NCBI RefSeq assembly: GCF_010111755.1
Contig: NC_088961.1
Location: forward strand, 434,001 to 498,000
DNA: 64,000 nt
Origin: Nakaseomyces glabratus
Lineage: Eukaryota; Ascomycota; Saccharomycetes; Saccharomycetales; Saccharomycetaceae
Reading direction: 5' to 3'
The translations under genes were made by a program, and so were the position numbers. This document shows, in pieces, positions 31,587 through 42,556 of the stretch. Every line of letters starts with the position of its first letter. Within the stretch, counting starts at the first letter, position 1. The notes beneath the pieces were generated by a model. That model had not been told where the DNA came from. It did not search any database and saw nothing but the letters and a program-made list of their open reading frames with translations.

Positions 31587-33428
31587 TTAACGAGAAGACA
31601 TAGCCTTGGTAACAACTCTCTTCAAACCAACTTCAGCCTTTCTGTATTCTTCAGCGCTACCGTCTTCGATTTGTAGAGCACTCAAAGCGTCAGCCAAAGC
31701 AGCTTCGATCTTGGTCTTGGAACCTCTCTTCAACTTGGAGGACAAGACTGGGTCAGTGACAGTTTGTTCGATAGAAGCAACGTAAGACTCCAATCTTTGC
31801 TTAGCTTCATGTCTCTTGGCGAAAGCTTCATCAGCAGCCTTGAATTCTTCGGCTTGGTTAACCATCTTTTCGATATCTTCAGAAGACAATCTACCAACAG
31901 CGTTAGAGATGGTAATGTTAGCGGACTTACCAGTGGACTTTTCAACAGCAGTGACCTTCAAGATACCGTTGGCATCGACTTCGAAGATAGCTTCCAAGAC
32001 TGGTTCACCAGCTGGCATTGGTGGGATGTTCTTCAAGTCGAATTCACCCAACAAAGTGTTTTCCTTACAGTTAACACGTTCACCTTGGTAGACTGGGAAT
32101 TGAACGGTGGTTTGGTTGTCACCGACAGTGGTGAAAGTTCTTCTCTTGATGGTTGGGACAGTGGTGTTTCTTGGGACAACGACACCGAAGATGTCACCTT
32201 GCATACCAACACCCAAAGACAATGGAGCGACATCCAACAACAATAGGTCCTTGGTTTCGTCGGAGGTGGATTGACCAGTCAAGATAGCACCTTGAACAGC
32301 GGCACCGTAAGCGACGGCTTCATCTGGGTTGATAGACTTTTCCAATTGCTTACCGTCGAAGTAGTCAGACAATAGCTTTTGGACCTTTGGAATTCTGGTA
32401 GAACCACCGACCAAAACGACTTCGTCGATTTGAGACTTAGAGATCTTAGCATCCTTCAAGACTTGTTCAACTGGTTCCAAAGTGGACTTGAACAAAGCGG
32501 CGTTCAAGTCTTCGAATCTAGCTCTGGTCAAAGAGGCTTCGAAGTCCTCACCTTCGAACAAGGAGTCGACTTCGACGGTGGTTTGTGTGACAGAGGACAA
32601 AGTTCTCTTAGCTCTTTCGGCAGCGGTTCTTAGTCTTCTCAAAGCTCTGGCGTCGTTGGAGATGTCCAAACCAGTCTTCTTCTTGAATTCACCCTTGAAG
32701 TGTTCCAACAAGTTGGTGTCGAAATCTTGACCACCCAAGTGAGTGTTACCGGAGGTGGACTTGACAGTGTAGACACCGCCAGCAATGTGCAACAAAGAGA
32801 CATCGAAAGTACCACCACCCAAATCGAAGATCAGGACGTGTCTTTCCTTGTCAGACTTACCGGCACCTAGACCGTAAGCGATAGCAGCAGCGGTAGGTTC
32901 GTTGATAATACGCAAGACGTTTAGACCAGAGATGGCACCAGCATCCTTGGTAGCTTGTCTTTGAGCGTCGTTGAAATAAGCTGGGACGGTGATGACAGCC
33001 TTTTCGACCTTCTTACCGATCTTGGCTTCAGCGATTTCCTTCATCTTGGTCAAGACCATGGAGGAGATTTCTTGTGGGGAGAATTGCTTGTTTTCACCCA
33101 AGTATTCGACTTCGATAACTGGAGCACCATCGACATCGACGACCTTGAATGGCCAAGTCTTCATGTCGTTTTGGACAGACTCCTCATCGAAACGACGACC
33201 AATCAATCTCTTGGCGTCGAAAACAGTGTTCTTTGGGTTCAAAGCAGCTTGGTTCTTAGCAGCATCACCAATCAATCTCTCTTCTGGAGTGAAAGCAACG
33301 AAAGATGGGGTAACACGGTTACCTTGCTCGTTAGCAATAATCTCAACAGAGGATTCATATGTAGCAACACATGAGTAAGTAGTACCCAAATCGATACCAA
33401 TAGCACCTTGGAAAACACCGTCAGCCAT
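31587..33428 (-). CDS. SSB1: Ribosome-associated Hsp70 chaperone Ssb
   Basis: A 613-residue protein almost identical to S. cerevisiae Ssb1/Ssb2 (613 residues). Ssb binds the ribosome near the exit tunnel with the RAC complex (Zuo1/Ssz1) and folds nascent chains. It has the Hsp70 ATPase domain (residues about 1-390) with [23 protein letters not shown] and [13 protein letters not shown] motifs, the substrate domain, and a lid without the cytosolic EEVD tail, which separates Ssb from Ssa. Codon use is extremely biased, as expected for an abundant protein. A TATATAA box lies about 120 bp upstream. S. cerevisiae keeps two sister copies; this one sits in the ancestral SSB neighbourhood (YNL208W on one side, MRX7 and VID27 on the other). 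The symbol could equally be SSB2. Confidence 0.98.
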   Translation of the reverse strand: MADGVFQGAIGIDLGTTYSCVATYESSVEIIANEQGNRVTPSFVAFTPEERLIGDAAKNQAALNPKNTVFDAKRLIGRRFDEESVQNDMKTWPFKVVDVDGAPVIEVEYLGENKQFSPQEISSMVLTKMKEIAEAKIGKKVEKAVITVPAYFNDAQRQATKDAGAISGLNVLRIINEPTAAAIAYGLGAGKSDKERHVLIFDLGGGTFDVSLLHIAGGVYTVKSTSGNTHLGGQDFDTNLLEHFKGEFKKKTGLDISNDARALRRLRTAAERAKRTLSSVTQTTVEVDSLFEGEDFEASLTRARFEDLNAALFKSTLEPVEQVLKDAKISKSQIDEVVLVGGSTRIPKVQKLLSDYFDGKQLEKSINPDEAVAYGAAVQGAILTGQSTSDETKDLLLLDVAPLSLGVGMQGDIFGVVVPRNTTVPTIKRRTFTTVGDNQTTVQFPVYQGERVNCKENTLLGEFDLKNIPPMPAGEPVLEAIFEVDANGILKVTAVEKSTGKSANITISNAVGRLSSEDIEKMVNQAEEFKAADEAFAKRHEAKQRLESYVASIEQTVTDPVLSSKLKRGSKTKIEAALADALSALQIEDGSAEEYRKAEVGLKRVVTKAMSSR

Positions 33429-34325
33429 TTTATTTGTTCTGTATTACTGTTTTTCTTTGTGGTTAACTTTTATGTAAAAATACAAAAAAGACTCAATTGA
33501 AAGAAAAAAAAATTTTTCTACTACCCAGTTTAAACGTTCATTCTTTTATATAACCAGTTTACCAGAATTTCCAACTGTAAGTGTCCCAAATATTTTTTTT
33601 CTTGCAATCAACAGTAAAAAATTTTTTTTTTCACATTATTTTGTCAATTTTTGCGATGTCGATGCCCATGGCTATGGGCAGCTTTCTTTTTTTTTTTCTT
33701 GGGACTCTTTGTCTTCCAATTTTGTTATTGTCAGATGGGCTCAAAGCTTCCATTTCTATTATTCCCAGGAGCACCCTCCAGGTCTCTCTGAGCATATCAT
33801 TATTCTTTAAAAGTAGCCCTCTCTTCGAATGCTTCGAAAAGCAACAAGGGAACAAGTAGCCCCTGCTGGGATTTAGTAGCAGATTTTATAGAAAAAAAGA
33901 AAGAAATTACGGAACATTCAAAAGAAAACTCGTCTATGGGTTCGTACGATGTTTTCTTAGTTAATTGGGATCTCACATAAACAAGCGCAGGCCTGTTTCT
34001 TTCTTTTTTTTGCTTTCTTTTTCTTTCTTTTTTTTTATGCAAAGGACCTATATGCCTTATAGCCATTACATTACAGTCTTTCTGCAATTATTGCAATAGA
34101 GTTTCATAGCTGTGTGGATGTTGAATTGTAGGAATAAGCATCTATTCGCCCATTCTATTGGAGAAAATGTGGTCAAAGGTTCCTTACTTGCACATTGTGT
34201 CTATAACTCCGATTCAAACATCCTCCCGTTTTTAAATCTGGGGAGGGGAGGGCGAAGTGGTATACAAGCTTTGTAAAACGGGACATTCTCTGCTCTTTGA
34301 GTCTGGGGAAGGGGGCAAAGCGGCA
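33429..34325. other. Divergent promoter region of SSB and MRX7
   Basis: About 0.9 kb with long poly(dA:dT) tracts (33583-33601, 33618-33631, 33685-33700, 34001-34036), usual upstream of highly expressed yeast genes. A two-unit heat-shock-like GAACATTC lies at 33912-33919. MER1, which lies here in S. cerevisiae, is absent. Confidence 0.55.
33546..33553 (-). promoter_or_regulatory. Likely SSB TATA box
   Basis: TTATATAA on both strands lies 118-125 bp upstream of the SSB ATG. That distance suits a TATA box with a short leader. Confidence 0.5.
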
Positions 34326-34583
34326 ATGAGACCGCCTAGGAATTTGGAGGAGTGGTTGTACTGTAAGCTCCTGGAGAGCGAAGGTTTTCACAGGTTTGTT
34401 CGCAAAGTATATAACAAAGTCAACGGGATCAAGGAGACGCCGTTGCAACATCAGGCCAATCCATCTGAGTTTCTATATAAGCCGACCCGGTTACATAAAT
34501 TCAGGGCGTACAGGATATTGTTCTGGGATGAGATGAGAGCGAGCTTGAATCTCCCGAAAAAATCGTCCAAGTTTCTGAAATAG
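34326..34583 (+). CDS. MRX7: Small mitochondrial protein, likely Mrx7
   Basis: The first ATG of this open frame (34326) gives 85 residues, MRPPRNLEEWLYCKLLES. The longer upstream extension begins at a GTG codon and is unlikely to be used. S. cerevisiae Mrx7 (YNL211C, about 89 residues) lies between SSB2 and VID27, and the same position and similar length support the call. The protein is basic, with a helix including RFVRKVYNKVNGI, and has no clear membrane segment. In S. cerevisiae, Mrx7 associates with mitochondrial translation assemblies; its precise role is unknown. I rely on position and size more than on recalled sequence. Confidence 0.75.
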   Translation: MRPPRNLEEWLYCKLLESEGFHRFVRKVYNKVNGIKETPLQHQANPSEFLYKPTRLHKFRAYRILFWDEMRASLNLPKKSSKFLK

Positions 34584-34844
34584 TTGCCCAGAGTTTGATG
34601 CTGAGCCGAAAACGTTTTAATTTTTCTCTGATCGTTAGAATGTCTGACATATACCTATGCGCGCCACAGGACTGGTACTTGAATGTTACAATTTTTATTA
34701 GCTACATATCTATTTAAAGAACTTAATAAGAACTAAAATCATATTTGAAAGACTATACTGTGATATACTAGCAGCGGGTTAAGCAATCTCAAAAACAAAT
34801 CGGGAACGATGTAGCAATATTATAGAAAGTTTCTCCCGTTCCAA

Positions 34845-37235
34845 TTATTTTGGTTCATTTTTGAATATAGACTTATTCACATTTTTGAAGTGTTTTATCT
34901 TGGATAGTGACACATCATTCTTTAATGCTACAATAACATTTTGCTTGTTGTTATATTCGAAGTTATTCTCAATGACTGTAGAATCGTACCAGTCCAATTT
35001 GTATGGCTTCTCATCTCCAGCCAACACTTTTTTCATAGACCATGAGATGGCGAAAGGACCATTGGATGTAAGAATTCTGTCTTCCTTTTGATTTATACCA
35101 GTATTAAAGTATGCCTTAGTGAAGCATAGAGGTTTCTTTGTGTAGTTGAGAATGTGAGTAGCATGCTCTGGACTGATTTGCAAGATATAAGTCTTGTTGT
35201 TTTCACTAGCTGGAGTAGACTTTAAGAAACTAATATTTCCAGCATTCTTGCCCGATTTGATTGATAAATCCATCAACAACAAAGATGCATCACAAGTCGC
35301 CAGTAGCCATCTTCCGTCACCAGAAACAGTGATGTACTTGATTGCTTGCCCTAGTGATGGTATTAGTGTTTTTGCTCTGATACCAAGGCGATCATATAAT
35401 CTTATGTCACCACGTTTTGATCCAACAGCTACATAACCATCTTTTGTTGTAGCCAGCGAACTGAAATTGTATTTACTTGCGTAATCTTTACTTTCGTCCT
35501 GTACAATTTTATTCTTAGTGTTAATCCTTGGATCGATCTTGAATACACTCTTATCAGATATACCTAGCAAAGTTTGTTCAGCAACTAATTGATCAAATTT
35601 TTTCGTAGGAGCATATTGAACCACATTTTTATCCTTGAATTCCCATTCATCAACAATCTTTCCCCTCTCTATGTCCATTTTGTATAGCTTATCGCCATTT
35701 TTGCTGTCAGATAGTACCATAAACCGATCCTCCATATACATCATCGGATCCTTAGGATCCAGTATTTTTTTGTTCTTATCGCTTATATTTTTAATAGCAG
35801 ATACAAATTCCAGATCATCATCATCATCTACCTTAAATACGCCTATCTTATCATCTCTGACCACATAAGACCTATTACCCCGAAAGGCAACGGTTAATGA
35901 GCTATTACCCTTTGATGAATTTGATTTGTTTGATCCACTGTTGGGGTCCTCAAAAGCTTCAGAGCTAACAACACTCTTAGAGTATTCGTTGTCCTCTTCA
36001 TCCTCACTCTCTTCTTCCTCATCATCTAGTTTTAATATTGTGTCCAGATCCCTCTCTAAGTCAGCTATTATACTATCTTCGATATATTTCTGTTCGTTTT
36101 TAGGCAGTTCTTCCCAGTCTTTCTTGTTTAATGCCATCCATATGCACTTAGACCAACAGTTTTCAAAAATTGTAAAGTCCTTGAAGTCATTGAATTCAAT
36201 CTTATAAGATAATGTTATCCTGCTCACAGTGTAATTGAATGTAAAACTGTTATTACTTAGCGTGAAAGAAGGATTGGCTTGAGGTGACACCGCTAAACCA
36301 AAATCAACATCCTTACCTTCCATGCTCAACCAGAATTCATATTTCCCAGACTGTACTAGAGCAATTGGGACATTTTCTTCTTGTATCATAAACTTCTCCT
36401 CAAAAGGATCATACACAAACACCTTTGCATTAAGTAGGCATAGCTTTTCGCCTTCTACTCCTTTATTATTCTCCTTATGTTCTTCAGAAGAACTCGATGA
36501 AGCCTTAGTTTTATCTTTCTTTGGTGTTTTTATTTTCTTGCCCTTGGCTTTAGAATCCAAGTTGTCTGGGGCATCAACAAATAGATCGTCATTATCTGAT
36601 GTATTATCTTGTGAAGGATTTACCTCTGATAATGATACACCTAAATTCTCCTCGTCATAAGAGTCTGATTCGGTGACAAATAGTTCCTTTGGAGGCTCAG
36701 GTCTGTATTTATATAGCTGTTCTCTAGAAACATGTGATGCAGATTTCTTGTGTTCAGCCTCATACATGCACCTGTATACAGTCAGCAAGAAGTTTTCAAT
36801 TTCTGTTAAACTGAGTTGTGGTGTGATAACAAATTGAACTTTCTCTACTTCCTCATCGCCTAAAGTATTCCCCCAAACAAACGCTGCATCTCCATTCTTA
36901 TTCCATTCTTTACTAAAGTTCAAGTCCTTTTTCAATTCAAAGTTCCATTCTTCTTCTCTTCTTTTGCTTGCAACAGACAATACACTGACAGAATCATCCG
37001 TGTAATCACTTGAATCGTCGCCATTGTTGTTGTCGCCAACTTCAACAATCTTGTTAACAACTAGTTCAAAATTCCAATCACCATTCTTCCTAATTCTCAG
37101 CATTGCATCGTTATAGATACACTCTAGGGATGACTTGGGAGACTTTCTGGATCTCAACAAATTGAACTCCCCGGATGGGATCATTGATATCTCCTGTTTC
37201 TCCCCCAACTGCATGAATTTCTTGATAATATTCAT
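34845..37235 (-). CDS. VID27: Vid27 homolog
   Basis: A 796-residue protein, near the roughly 782 of S. cerevisiae Vid27 (YNL212W), in the same gene neighbourhood. It has an N-terminal PH-like region (residues about 1-140), a middle low-complexity stretch with acidic runs (DDEEEESEDEEDNEYSK near 400) and a conserved C-terminal beta-propeller-like domain (about 460-780) with motifs such as PMMYMEDRFMVLSDS, GDIRLYDRLGIRAKTLIPSLG and YITVSGDGRWLLATCD. Vid27 is a cytoplasmic protein originally linked to vacuolar import and degradation of fructose-1,6-bisphosphatase, but its molecular role is not firmly known. The start is the first ATG. Confidence 0.95.
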   Translation of the reverse strand: MNIIKKFMQLGEKQEISMIPSGEFNLLRSRKSPKSSLECIYNDAMLRIRKNGDWNFELVVNKIVEVGDNNNGDDSSDYTDDSVSVLSVASKRREEEWNFELKKDLNFSKEWNKNGDAAFVWGNTLGDEEVEKVQFVITPQLSLTEIENFLLTVYRCMYEAEHKKSASHVSREQLYKYRPEPPKELFVTESDSYDEENLGVSLSEVNPSQDNTSDNDDLFVDAPDNLDSKAKGKKIKTPKKDKTKASSSSSEEHKENNKGVEGEKLCLLNAKVFVYDPFEEKFMIQEENVPIALVQSGKYEFWLSMEGKDVDFGLAVSPQANPSFTLSNNSFTFNYTVSRITLSYKIEFNDFKDFTIFENCWSKCIWMALNKKDWEELPKNEQKYIEDSIIADLERDLDTILKLDDEEEESEDEEDNEYSKSVVSSEAFEDPNSGSNKSNSSKGNSSLTVAFRGNRSYVVRDDKIGVFKVDDDDDLEFVSAIKNISDKNKKILDPKDPMMYMEDRFMVLSDSKNGDKLYKMDIERGKIVDEWEFKDKNVVQYAPTKKFDQLVAEQTLLGISDKSVFKIDPRINTKNKIVQDESKDYASKYNFSSLATTKDGYVAVGSKRGDIRLYDRLGIRAKTLIPSLGQAIKYITVSGDGRWLLATCDASLLLMDLSIKSGKNAGNISFLKSTPASENNKTYILQISPEHATHILNYTKKPLCFTKAYFNTGINQKEDRILTSNGPFAISWSMKKVLAGDEKPYKLDWYDSTVIENNFEYNNKQNVIVALKNDVSLSKIKHFKNVNKSIFKNEPK

Positions 37236-37710
37236 AAGACTTTCCCTCTATCGAGCTGATTTTGGCTGATAGTTTTGTCCTTCGTAGTTCCTACTTTTCC
37301 AGAGACGGCTTATTTCTCTTGTACTGCCTTATCCGATTGTATAATTAACCAGTAACCGCAGTAACACAAAACTACTATAACAGGAATATATACTAGTTGT
37401 TTTTGTCATGACGAATGTAAGGTACACTACAATAGCACTCATTAAAATACGCTTTTCCCAAAATTTCGATGAGCTTAAGCTCCCTTTTCGCCCTCAATTT
37501 CTACACCAGATGAGCCCGGAGGCATGAAAAAAAATTAGAAGGGCATAGTGCTACTAGTAAACTTCAACAATCCATTCAATTTGGTGGTACGGTTGAGGAA
37601 TAGACCAACTTTCTAGTCCATTGTTAATATTATTTGTATAGTTTAGCTTAGCAGTGGGTGATTTCTTAAAATAAAAAAGCATCACTTGAAGATAACTAAT
37701 TTACAAACGA
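37236..37710. other. Divergent promoter of VID27 and RRG9
   Basis: A 475-bp spacer between divergent starts. It is AT-rich with an A-run near 37527, and nothing else was recognised. Confidence 0.5.
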
Positions 37711-38334
37711 ATGCTGATCAAAGTGCCGACAGCAGTACGGTTATACTCAGTGAAACGAACTCCAATCAAGCCATTCAAGGAAGTCTTGAAGAGAATACAA
37801 CCGAGTAATACGGAATTATCTGAGAAATCGAAGAAGAACAATATTCCAGAGTGGAAGAAACAAATCATTAGTGTTAAGAAGAAGATTGGTAATGAGCGAT
37901 GGAGTCCATCAAAGCGCCTATCCAGGGAAGAGATAGAAAGTGTCAGGTTACTAAAGAGATCATTCGCTAATATTACGAACACTGAGCTGAGTGAGAGGTT
38001 TAAAGTTTCACCAGAAGCTATTAGAAGAATATTGAAATCCAACTGGGAACCTAATGATGAAGAATGGGAGAAAGTTCAAAAAAGGTGGCAAAGAAGAGGA
38101 GAAAGGATAAAAGAATTATATGCAAATGGTGGAAATATTTCTTCTAATGGCCATCAAGTGGTTGAAAACCTTGTACCACATAAGAAAGTGATAATATCTA
38201 GTGGTCGGCATATGAACACCTTTGATGTAATTGAAAAAAAAGTACGAAGTACAAAACCTACAATTAGTATTAAAGATCAGAAACTGAAAGATAAAAAATT
38301 AAAATTACTCGAGATATCTGCTACGAAAAGATGA
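37711..38334 (+). CDS. RRG9: Rrg9, mitochondrial genome maintenance (neugrin family)
   Basis: This 207-residue protein matches S. cerevisiae Rrg9 (YNL213C, about 214 residues) in length, position and core sequence. Its basic N terminus (MLIKVPTAVRLYSVKR) fits a mitochondrial presequence. The conserved region at about residues 44-120 includes IPEWKKQI, RLSREEIESVRLL and FKVSPEAIRRILKSNW, a helix-turn-helix-like stretch shared with animal neugrin. Loss of the S. cerevisiae gene destabilises mitochondrial DNA and respiration; animal neugrin works in mitochondrial rRNA pseudouridylation. It is convergent with PEX17 across a 166-bp gap. Confidence 0.93.
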   Translation: MLIKVPTAVRLYSVKRTPIKPFKEVLKRIQPSNTELSEKSKKNNIPEWKKQIISVKKKIGNERWSPSKRLSREEIESVRLLKRSFANITNTELSERFKVSPEAIRRILKSNWEPNDEEWEKVQKRWQRRGERIKELYANGGNISSNGHQVVENLVPHKKVIISSGRHMNTFDVIEKKVRSTKPTISIKDQKLKDKKLKLLEISATKR

Positions 38335-38500
38335 AAGTCGAATTCATATTGGTTCTACCCATTTTTAACCAAATTATAATGGGCATCTTAAAATATACCT
38401 GCATTTTTGTAAATACTTATTAATATATAATGTGCATATTCATTACTTCCTAGCAAGTAATCGACTCCAAACATAATACTTGAATATAGTAAAGATATTA

Positions 38501-39136
38501 TCAAAGGGATACAAGCCCATTTACAAACCATCCTTTCATCTCCCTTATATTGTTTACTGAAGTTCTGGAAAGTTCACCGAGCTTGTCGGCATCTTTTGCT
38601 ACAGACAGTTGATCGACAACAAGTTTGCTCTGGAAGGTCAAGTTTTCCATATTAATACTCGGCCTATCGCAACTTTCATTATATCTGTTTAGAGAATCTT
38701 TAACTTCCACCAATTTTTTACTAATTATGTTCCAAGTGATTGAATTATCATCTGAGTCATTGTGCATGTCATCATCGCTTTCGAAGTCATCAGTGATATA
38801 CCTTGATTCAGTTTGTGTACATCTATCAGCATATTCCTGAGTATTTGAGCGTAACTCTAATTCAGAGGAATTCTTAGATTTTAACCTCCGAAGAAGTTTG
38901 TTTGTTAATCTTCGCACTTCCAGTAAAGCCCCCGCTGTGAGCTCTATCCTTTGGTTGTATTGTCTTTCTAGCGAGGGTTGAACTATTGTACTCACTGCCA
39001 CGTAAAATATTGTAAATAGTAATCCAGTGTTACTAAAAATGGACTGTATAGTTCTTATCGTCTTATTTCTAGCCTTATAGTTGCGTATACGTTGTGGATC
39101 CGGCCACTGTATGCTCTCCGATTCCTGATAAGCCAT
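38501..39136 (-). CDS. PEX17: Peroxin Pex17 (docking complex)
   Basis: I place the start at 39136 (MAYQESESIQWPDP), giving 211 residues. The open frame extends 15 codons further only from a TTG. S. cerevisiae Pex17 has about 199 residues and sits in the same neighbourhood (YNL214W). One membrane segment lies at about residues 37-53 (GLLFTIFYVAVSTIVQP), followed by RQYNQRIEL, an acidic middle and the C-terminal motif REMKGWFVNG, almost identical to the yeast end IREIKGWFVNGQ. Pex17 works with Pex13 and Pex14 in docking the cargo receptor Pex5 at the peroxisomal membrane. Confidence 0.93.
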   Translation of the reverse strand: MAYQESESIQWPDPQRIRNYKARNKTIRTIQSIFSNTGLLFTIFYVAVSTIVQPSLERQYNQRIELTAGALLEVRRLTNKLLRRLKSKNSSELELRSNTQEYADRCTQTESRYITDDFESDDDMHNDSDDNSITWNIISKKLVEVKDSLNRYNESCDRPSINMENLTFQSKLVVDQLSVAKDADKLGELSRTSVNNIREMKGWFVNGLVSL

Positions 39137-39598
39137 CTGTTTAACTAACTTGACAATGTTAGAGAAAACACTCTTTGGCAATTTAGTTGTTCACAGTCAT
39201 TAAAAGGAATTAGCTATCTCTTAAAATATCTGTAAACTTCGCTATGTGTGTATTGTTTATGTAGATATTAAGCTACAATGAGTTGAAAACCCAGCTCTTC
39301 CCTTTTCATGCGTCGGACTTCAAAAATTAAATCCAGAGTGAAGGGCTTACTCTGTGTTTTGTATGGAAATAAATGAAATCTACCCAGAGAGTATTAAAAA
39401 CTAGTATGTAATGAATGCAAGGAAGAGTTTATAATTAGCTAGTGTATAAATCTCAATAATATAACCGGTATATATTTGAAAGGGTATGCAGTTTTGAAAA
39501 TGAAATGGGTATGAGGATATAAATACCCTAATAGTTCCCGAAGATGGTTTGATTATTTGTGAAAGAAATACCTAAAGTCGGAAGTAAGGCAACTTCGT
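39137..39598. other. Intergenic between PEX17 and MFG1
   Basis: A 460-bp AT-rich spacer. I searched for the 36-residue OST4 gene, which lies next to MFG1 in S. cerevisiae, and did not find it. Confidence 0.5.
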
Positions 39599-41623
39599 CT
39601 AACTGTCTGTAGATCTTGGAGATATGCCACTGTGCCTTCTCCTTTTGGCGTCGATATCAATAGAGGCCAATATTTCTGCAGAGCTAGGTGTCGAGGAATG
39701 GATTTGATCATGTGTATTGGAAGTGCCATCTGGAGGGTATGGCCTCTTTCTGGTAGTAGTATCATTAGCAGTTGGTGTACCACTATTACTTTGCATCTCG
39801 GATGCCTCAAAATCCTTGCCTTCTGGGCCAGGTTTATATTTTTCTTCCACATAACTGACGTATGAGTCAAAGGGGTTTCTTTTGCCGTCTAAACCATTTT
39901 GTAGTGCTTGTTGTTTATCATAAATCATGACATTTTTTAAAGTCGACATAACATGTCCCATTTGCATCTTTCTTATTATATCATCAGGAATTCCAAATAT
40001 GGACAGGTTTTTGAAAACTTTAAAATATGACCTGAGTTTCATGATCGCATCAAAATTATTCTGTGATCTGCCACTCTTTATCTCCTCATCAGTTTGGTTC
40101 TTATCCTGAGACAATTTCTCAAATATTTCCTTACTTCTATTAGAGTCACTGACCAGTGCTTCAAGAAAACTCCATTCCACACCGGGAACAAAGCTGTGCA
40201 AACACACGTCAATCCACTCAATCTTGAAATTTCTGTTGAAGATGCCTTTAAGTTGTGTAAAATGTGTGACATAGCTACCATCTGAATAATGATATGTGAA
40301 TGTACATCGAGGACAGTTAAAGAAAATTGTTCCGTTACTCAAAACTTGAGTAATAAGTTGTTGAATGACAGTTTCAATCCTTACAAGGCCAAGCTCTGCA
40401 GATGCTATTGCAAACATTGGTAAAAGAGCCGAATAGAATTGAAATTGCTTGAAGTTATTGTCAAGCTTTCTTGAGAAGTTTATTAGACCATTTGATACAA
40501 ATACATCACTGACAAATTTGTTCCAATATTCTGGGTTTCCGATTTGACCAGCAGATCGATTCAGTATGCCTACAAGTTCATAGAGGCGCAGATTTGCCAT
40601 ATTAGCTATGTATTTCCTAACTCTATAGGAATGAATGAAAGAAAGTGTTTTATTCATTTGCTGTTGTTGTTGTTGAAATAAGAAGTATCGTTGTTTTGCG
40701 GGATCCATGTTCAGTGGCAGTCTCTCACTTCCGTTACCTTGGCTAGAATCAGAACCTATGTTAGTATTATTTCTACTTGGCTTACCTAAATCCTTAAAGT
40801 TCTTATTCGACTCCTTGCCATTATCTAAGGGAGTACTATGAGCACTTACAGAAGTGGATGTTTTATTACTATGACTTTTGTTCGTTTCCCTATTCTTCAT
40901 CTTGATATCGCTCGCAAAAGCGCCAGTGTTAAAATTACTGTTACTTTCAGTGGTCTTATCTGCGACCTCCTTACTAGATGTAGGATTCGACTTGAGAGAA
41001 TTATTTTCACCTGGATGTGTACTAGCAAGACTAATGTTTAACGGTATAGTGGTTCCACTTTCATATGATTCATAATCCGGAGAATCTTTGGTTTCAATTT
41101 CAAAGGATGCTGGTGTGTCGGAAGAACGTGGCTGTGGAGGTTCAGCTTGTGCCGTTTGACTTTTATTCGAGACTGAAGAAGATGGAACATATTGTCCTTG
41201 TCCTTGCCCCTCGTTCAGTTGTCTCTTCATCGCCTCTTGTGCTGAGTTTTCCTGCATTTGAAAATTTTGTTTTGTCTTTAATTGTTGATGAAGCAGGTGT
41301 TGAGTAGTCATAGCTTGCATATAATGGTTATTGTTGTTTAGCTTAGAAGAAGGTGATTGGCGTGTGCCTGTGATATGCTTGTTATTGTTATTAGATGAGA
41401 CAGTGGTAGAATTCCCTAAAATTGGTGTACCTCTCAATGTGAATGCCGCACCTGGTGAAGATCCATTTACGCTGCCACTTTTATGACTTCCAACATCAGC
41501 TGTTGTGAAACTGGTCGGTATGTCGTGGTTCTTTGCTATGTATGTGCTGTTAAAACCAGTAGTTGGATTTCGCACTTTCACACCTGCCATTTTGACATCG
41601 TCTAGGCCACTGTTGTTCTTCAT
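39599..41623 (-). CDS. MFG1: Mfg1, regulator of filamentous growth (LIM-binding-like)
   Basis: This 674-residue protein has a low-complexity N terminus (about 1-310, rich in Ser, Asn, Gln and Thr), a short poly-Q run (residues about 315-321) and a conserved central domain at about residues 325-540 (SYRVRKYIANMANLRLYELVGILNRS in part, then IEWIDVCLHSFVPGVEWSFLEALV). This domain resembles the LIM-domain-binding fold of S. cerevisiae Mfg1 (YDL233W, about 458 residues). Mfg1 acts with Flo8 and Mss11 in a nuclear complex that turns on FLO11 and filamentous genes. The gene comes from the YDL sister track, set between PEX17 and IES2 of the YNL track, so it marks the unrearranged ancestral order. A 1.66-kb upstream region precedes it. 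Confidence 0.9.
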   Translation of the reverse strand: MKNNSGLDDVKMAGVKVRNPTTGFNSTYIAKNHDIPTSFTTADVGSHKSGSVNGSSPGAAFTLRGTPILGNSTTVSSNNNNKHITGTRQSPSSKLNNNNHYMQAMTTQHLLHQQLKTKQNFQMQENSAQEAMKRQLNEGQGQGQYVPSSSVSNKSQTAQAEPPQPRSSDTPASFEIETKDSPDYESYESGTTIPLNISLASTHPGENNSLKSNPTSSKEVADKTTESNSNFNTGAFASDIKMKNRETNKSHSNKTSTSVSAHSTPLDNGKESNKNFKDLGKPSRNNTNIGSDSSQGNGSERLPLNMDPAKQRYFLFQQQQQQMNKTLSFIHSYRVRKYIANMANLRLYELVGILNRSAGQIGNPEYWNKFVSDVFVSNGLINFSRKLDNNFKQFQFYSALLPMFAIASAELGLVRIETVIQQLITQVLSNGTIFFNCPRCTFTYHYSDGSYVTHFTQLKGIFNRNFKIEWIDVCLHSFVPGVEWSFLEALVSDSNRSKEIFEKLSQDKNQTDEEIKSGRSQNNFDAIMKLRSYFKVFKNLSIFGIPDDIIRKMQMGHVMSTLKNVMIYDKQQALQNGLDGKRNPFDSYVSYVEEKYKPGPEGKDFEASEMQSNSGTPTANDTTTRKRPYPPDGTSNTHDQIHSSTPSSAEILASIDIDAKRRRHSGISPRSTDS

Positions 41624-42490
41624 TGCCCTAGTGAGGTACTTCTAATTTTTCCTCGATATTATGTCAAAAGAGAAAAAAGAAAACCTCCCCACCCTTCCTA
41701 AGCAGGATCCTATTATCTTGAATTAATACTTGAATGTTCAACCAGAATTATTCAGCAATGTGAACACGTAACTTGCAAAAAAAAGATATAAAAGAAACCT
41801 TCTTATAGCAATGCAAGTACCGTTAGTTTTATTTGACACGTATGTACACTATTCTTTTGAGTTTTTTTTTACTTGTGTCAGTAGCTATTTTGTTGCTTAC
41901 TCACTTTAATACTTTCTTTTGTGAATGCAATGTATAAATTACGATATCCAGTTTACCAAGTAAGTATTAAAAGATTATATAAATGTTTTTTTCTTTCTCT
42001 CTATTTCAATTAGGTTATCAATGCTAGTGTCTTTGTAAAGACTATTTTACACAAATTATTTCAGCCATATGGGATACTATCTGTTTTCTTTTTTTTTTTA
42101 ATTCTTTAGGATCTTCCGCACTCATTTTGCTTTCTCATGGGCCTTCACTAGGCATTTCACTGTGGGTATCCAACCCCCCCAGTTGCTCAAAGCTGTAAAT
42201 CTATATGAGCTATCAGTGTCTAATTGTCGCAGGAGACACAGAGCAGAAACGTTAACTCCACGAAGGCTTTCCCACTTTCCAGTCAATTCAACTCTTCCTT
42301 TTGCTGTTTCCAGCGATTTTAGTGCTATTATTTCTTTTCTTACAGTTTGCATCCTGAACAAATCAGTTGCTGTACGTAATAGGGAGCATTAGGGAGAGAA
42401 AGAGAGCAGCAAAGGCTATCTTTTGTTCCTATGATCAGCACTACAATGTAATTTATATCGAATTGTTTCCTACTAAGAGAATGGGAAGGG

Positions 42491-42518
42491 GAGTTTGGGC
42501 AGTCGACTGCCCAAACTC
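42491..42518. repeat. 28-bp perfect palindrome without spacer
   Basis: The 14-base arm GAGTTTGGGCAGTC is followed directly by its exact reverse complement, centred on GTCGAC at 42502-42507. It could extrude a cruciform or bind a homodimeric protein. It lies about 870 bp upstream of the MFG1 ATG. Confidence 0.9.
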
Positions 42519-42556
42519 ACCAGGGAAGCGACTCGACTCGTTGAAGCAAGTTCGCA

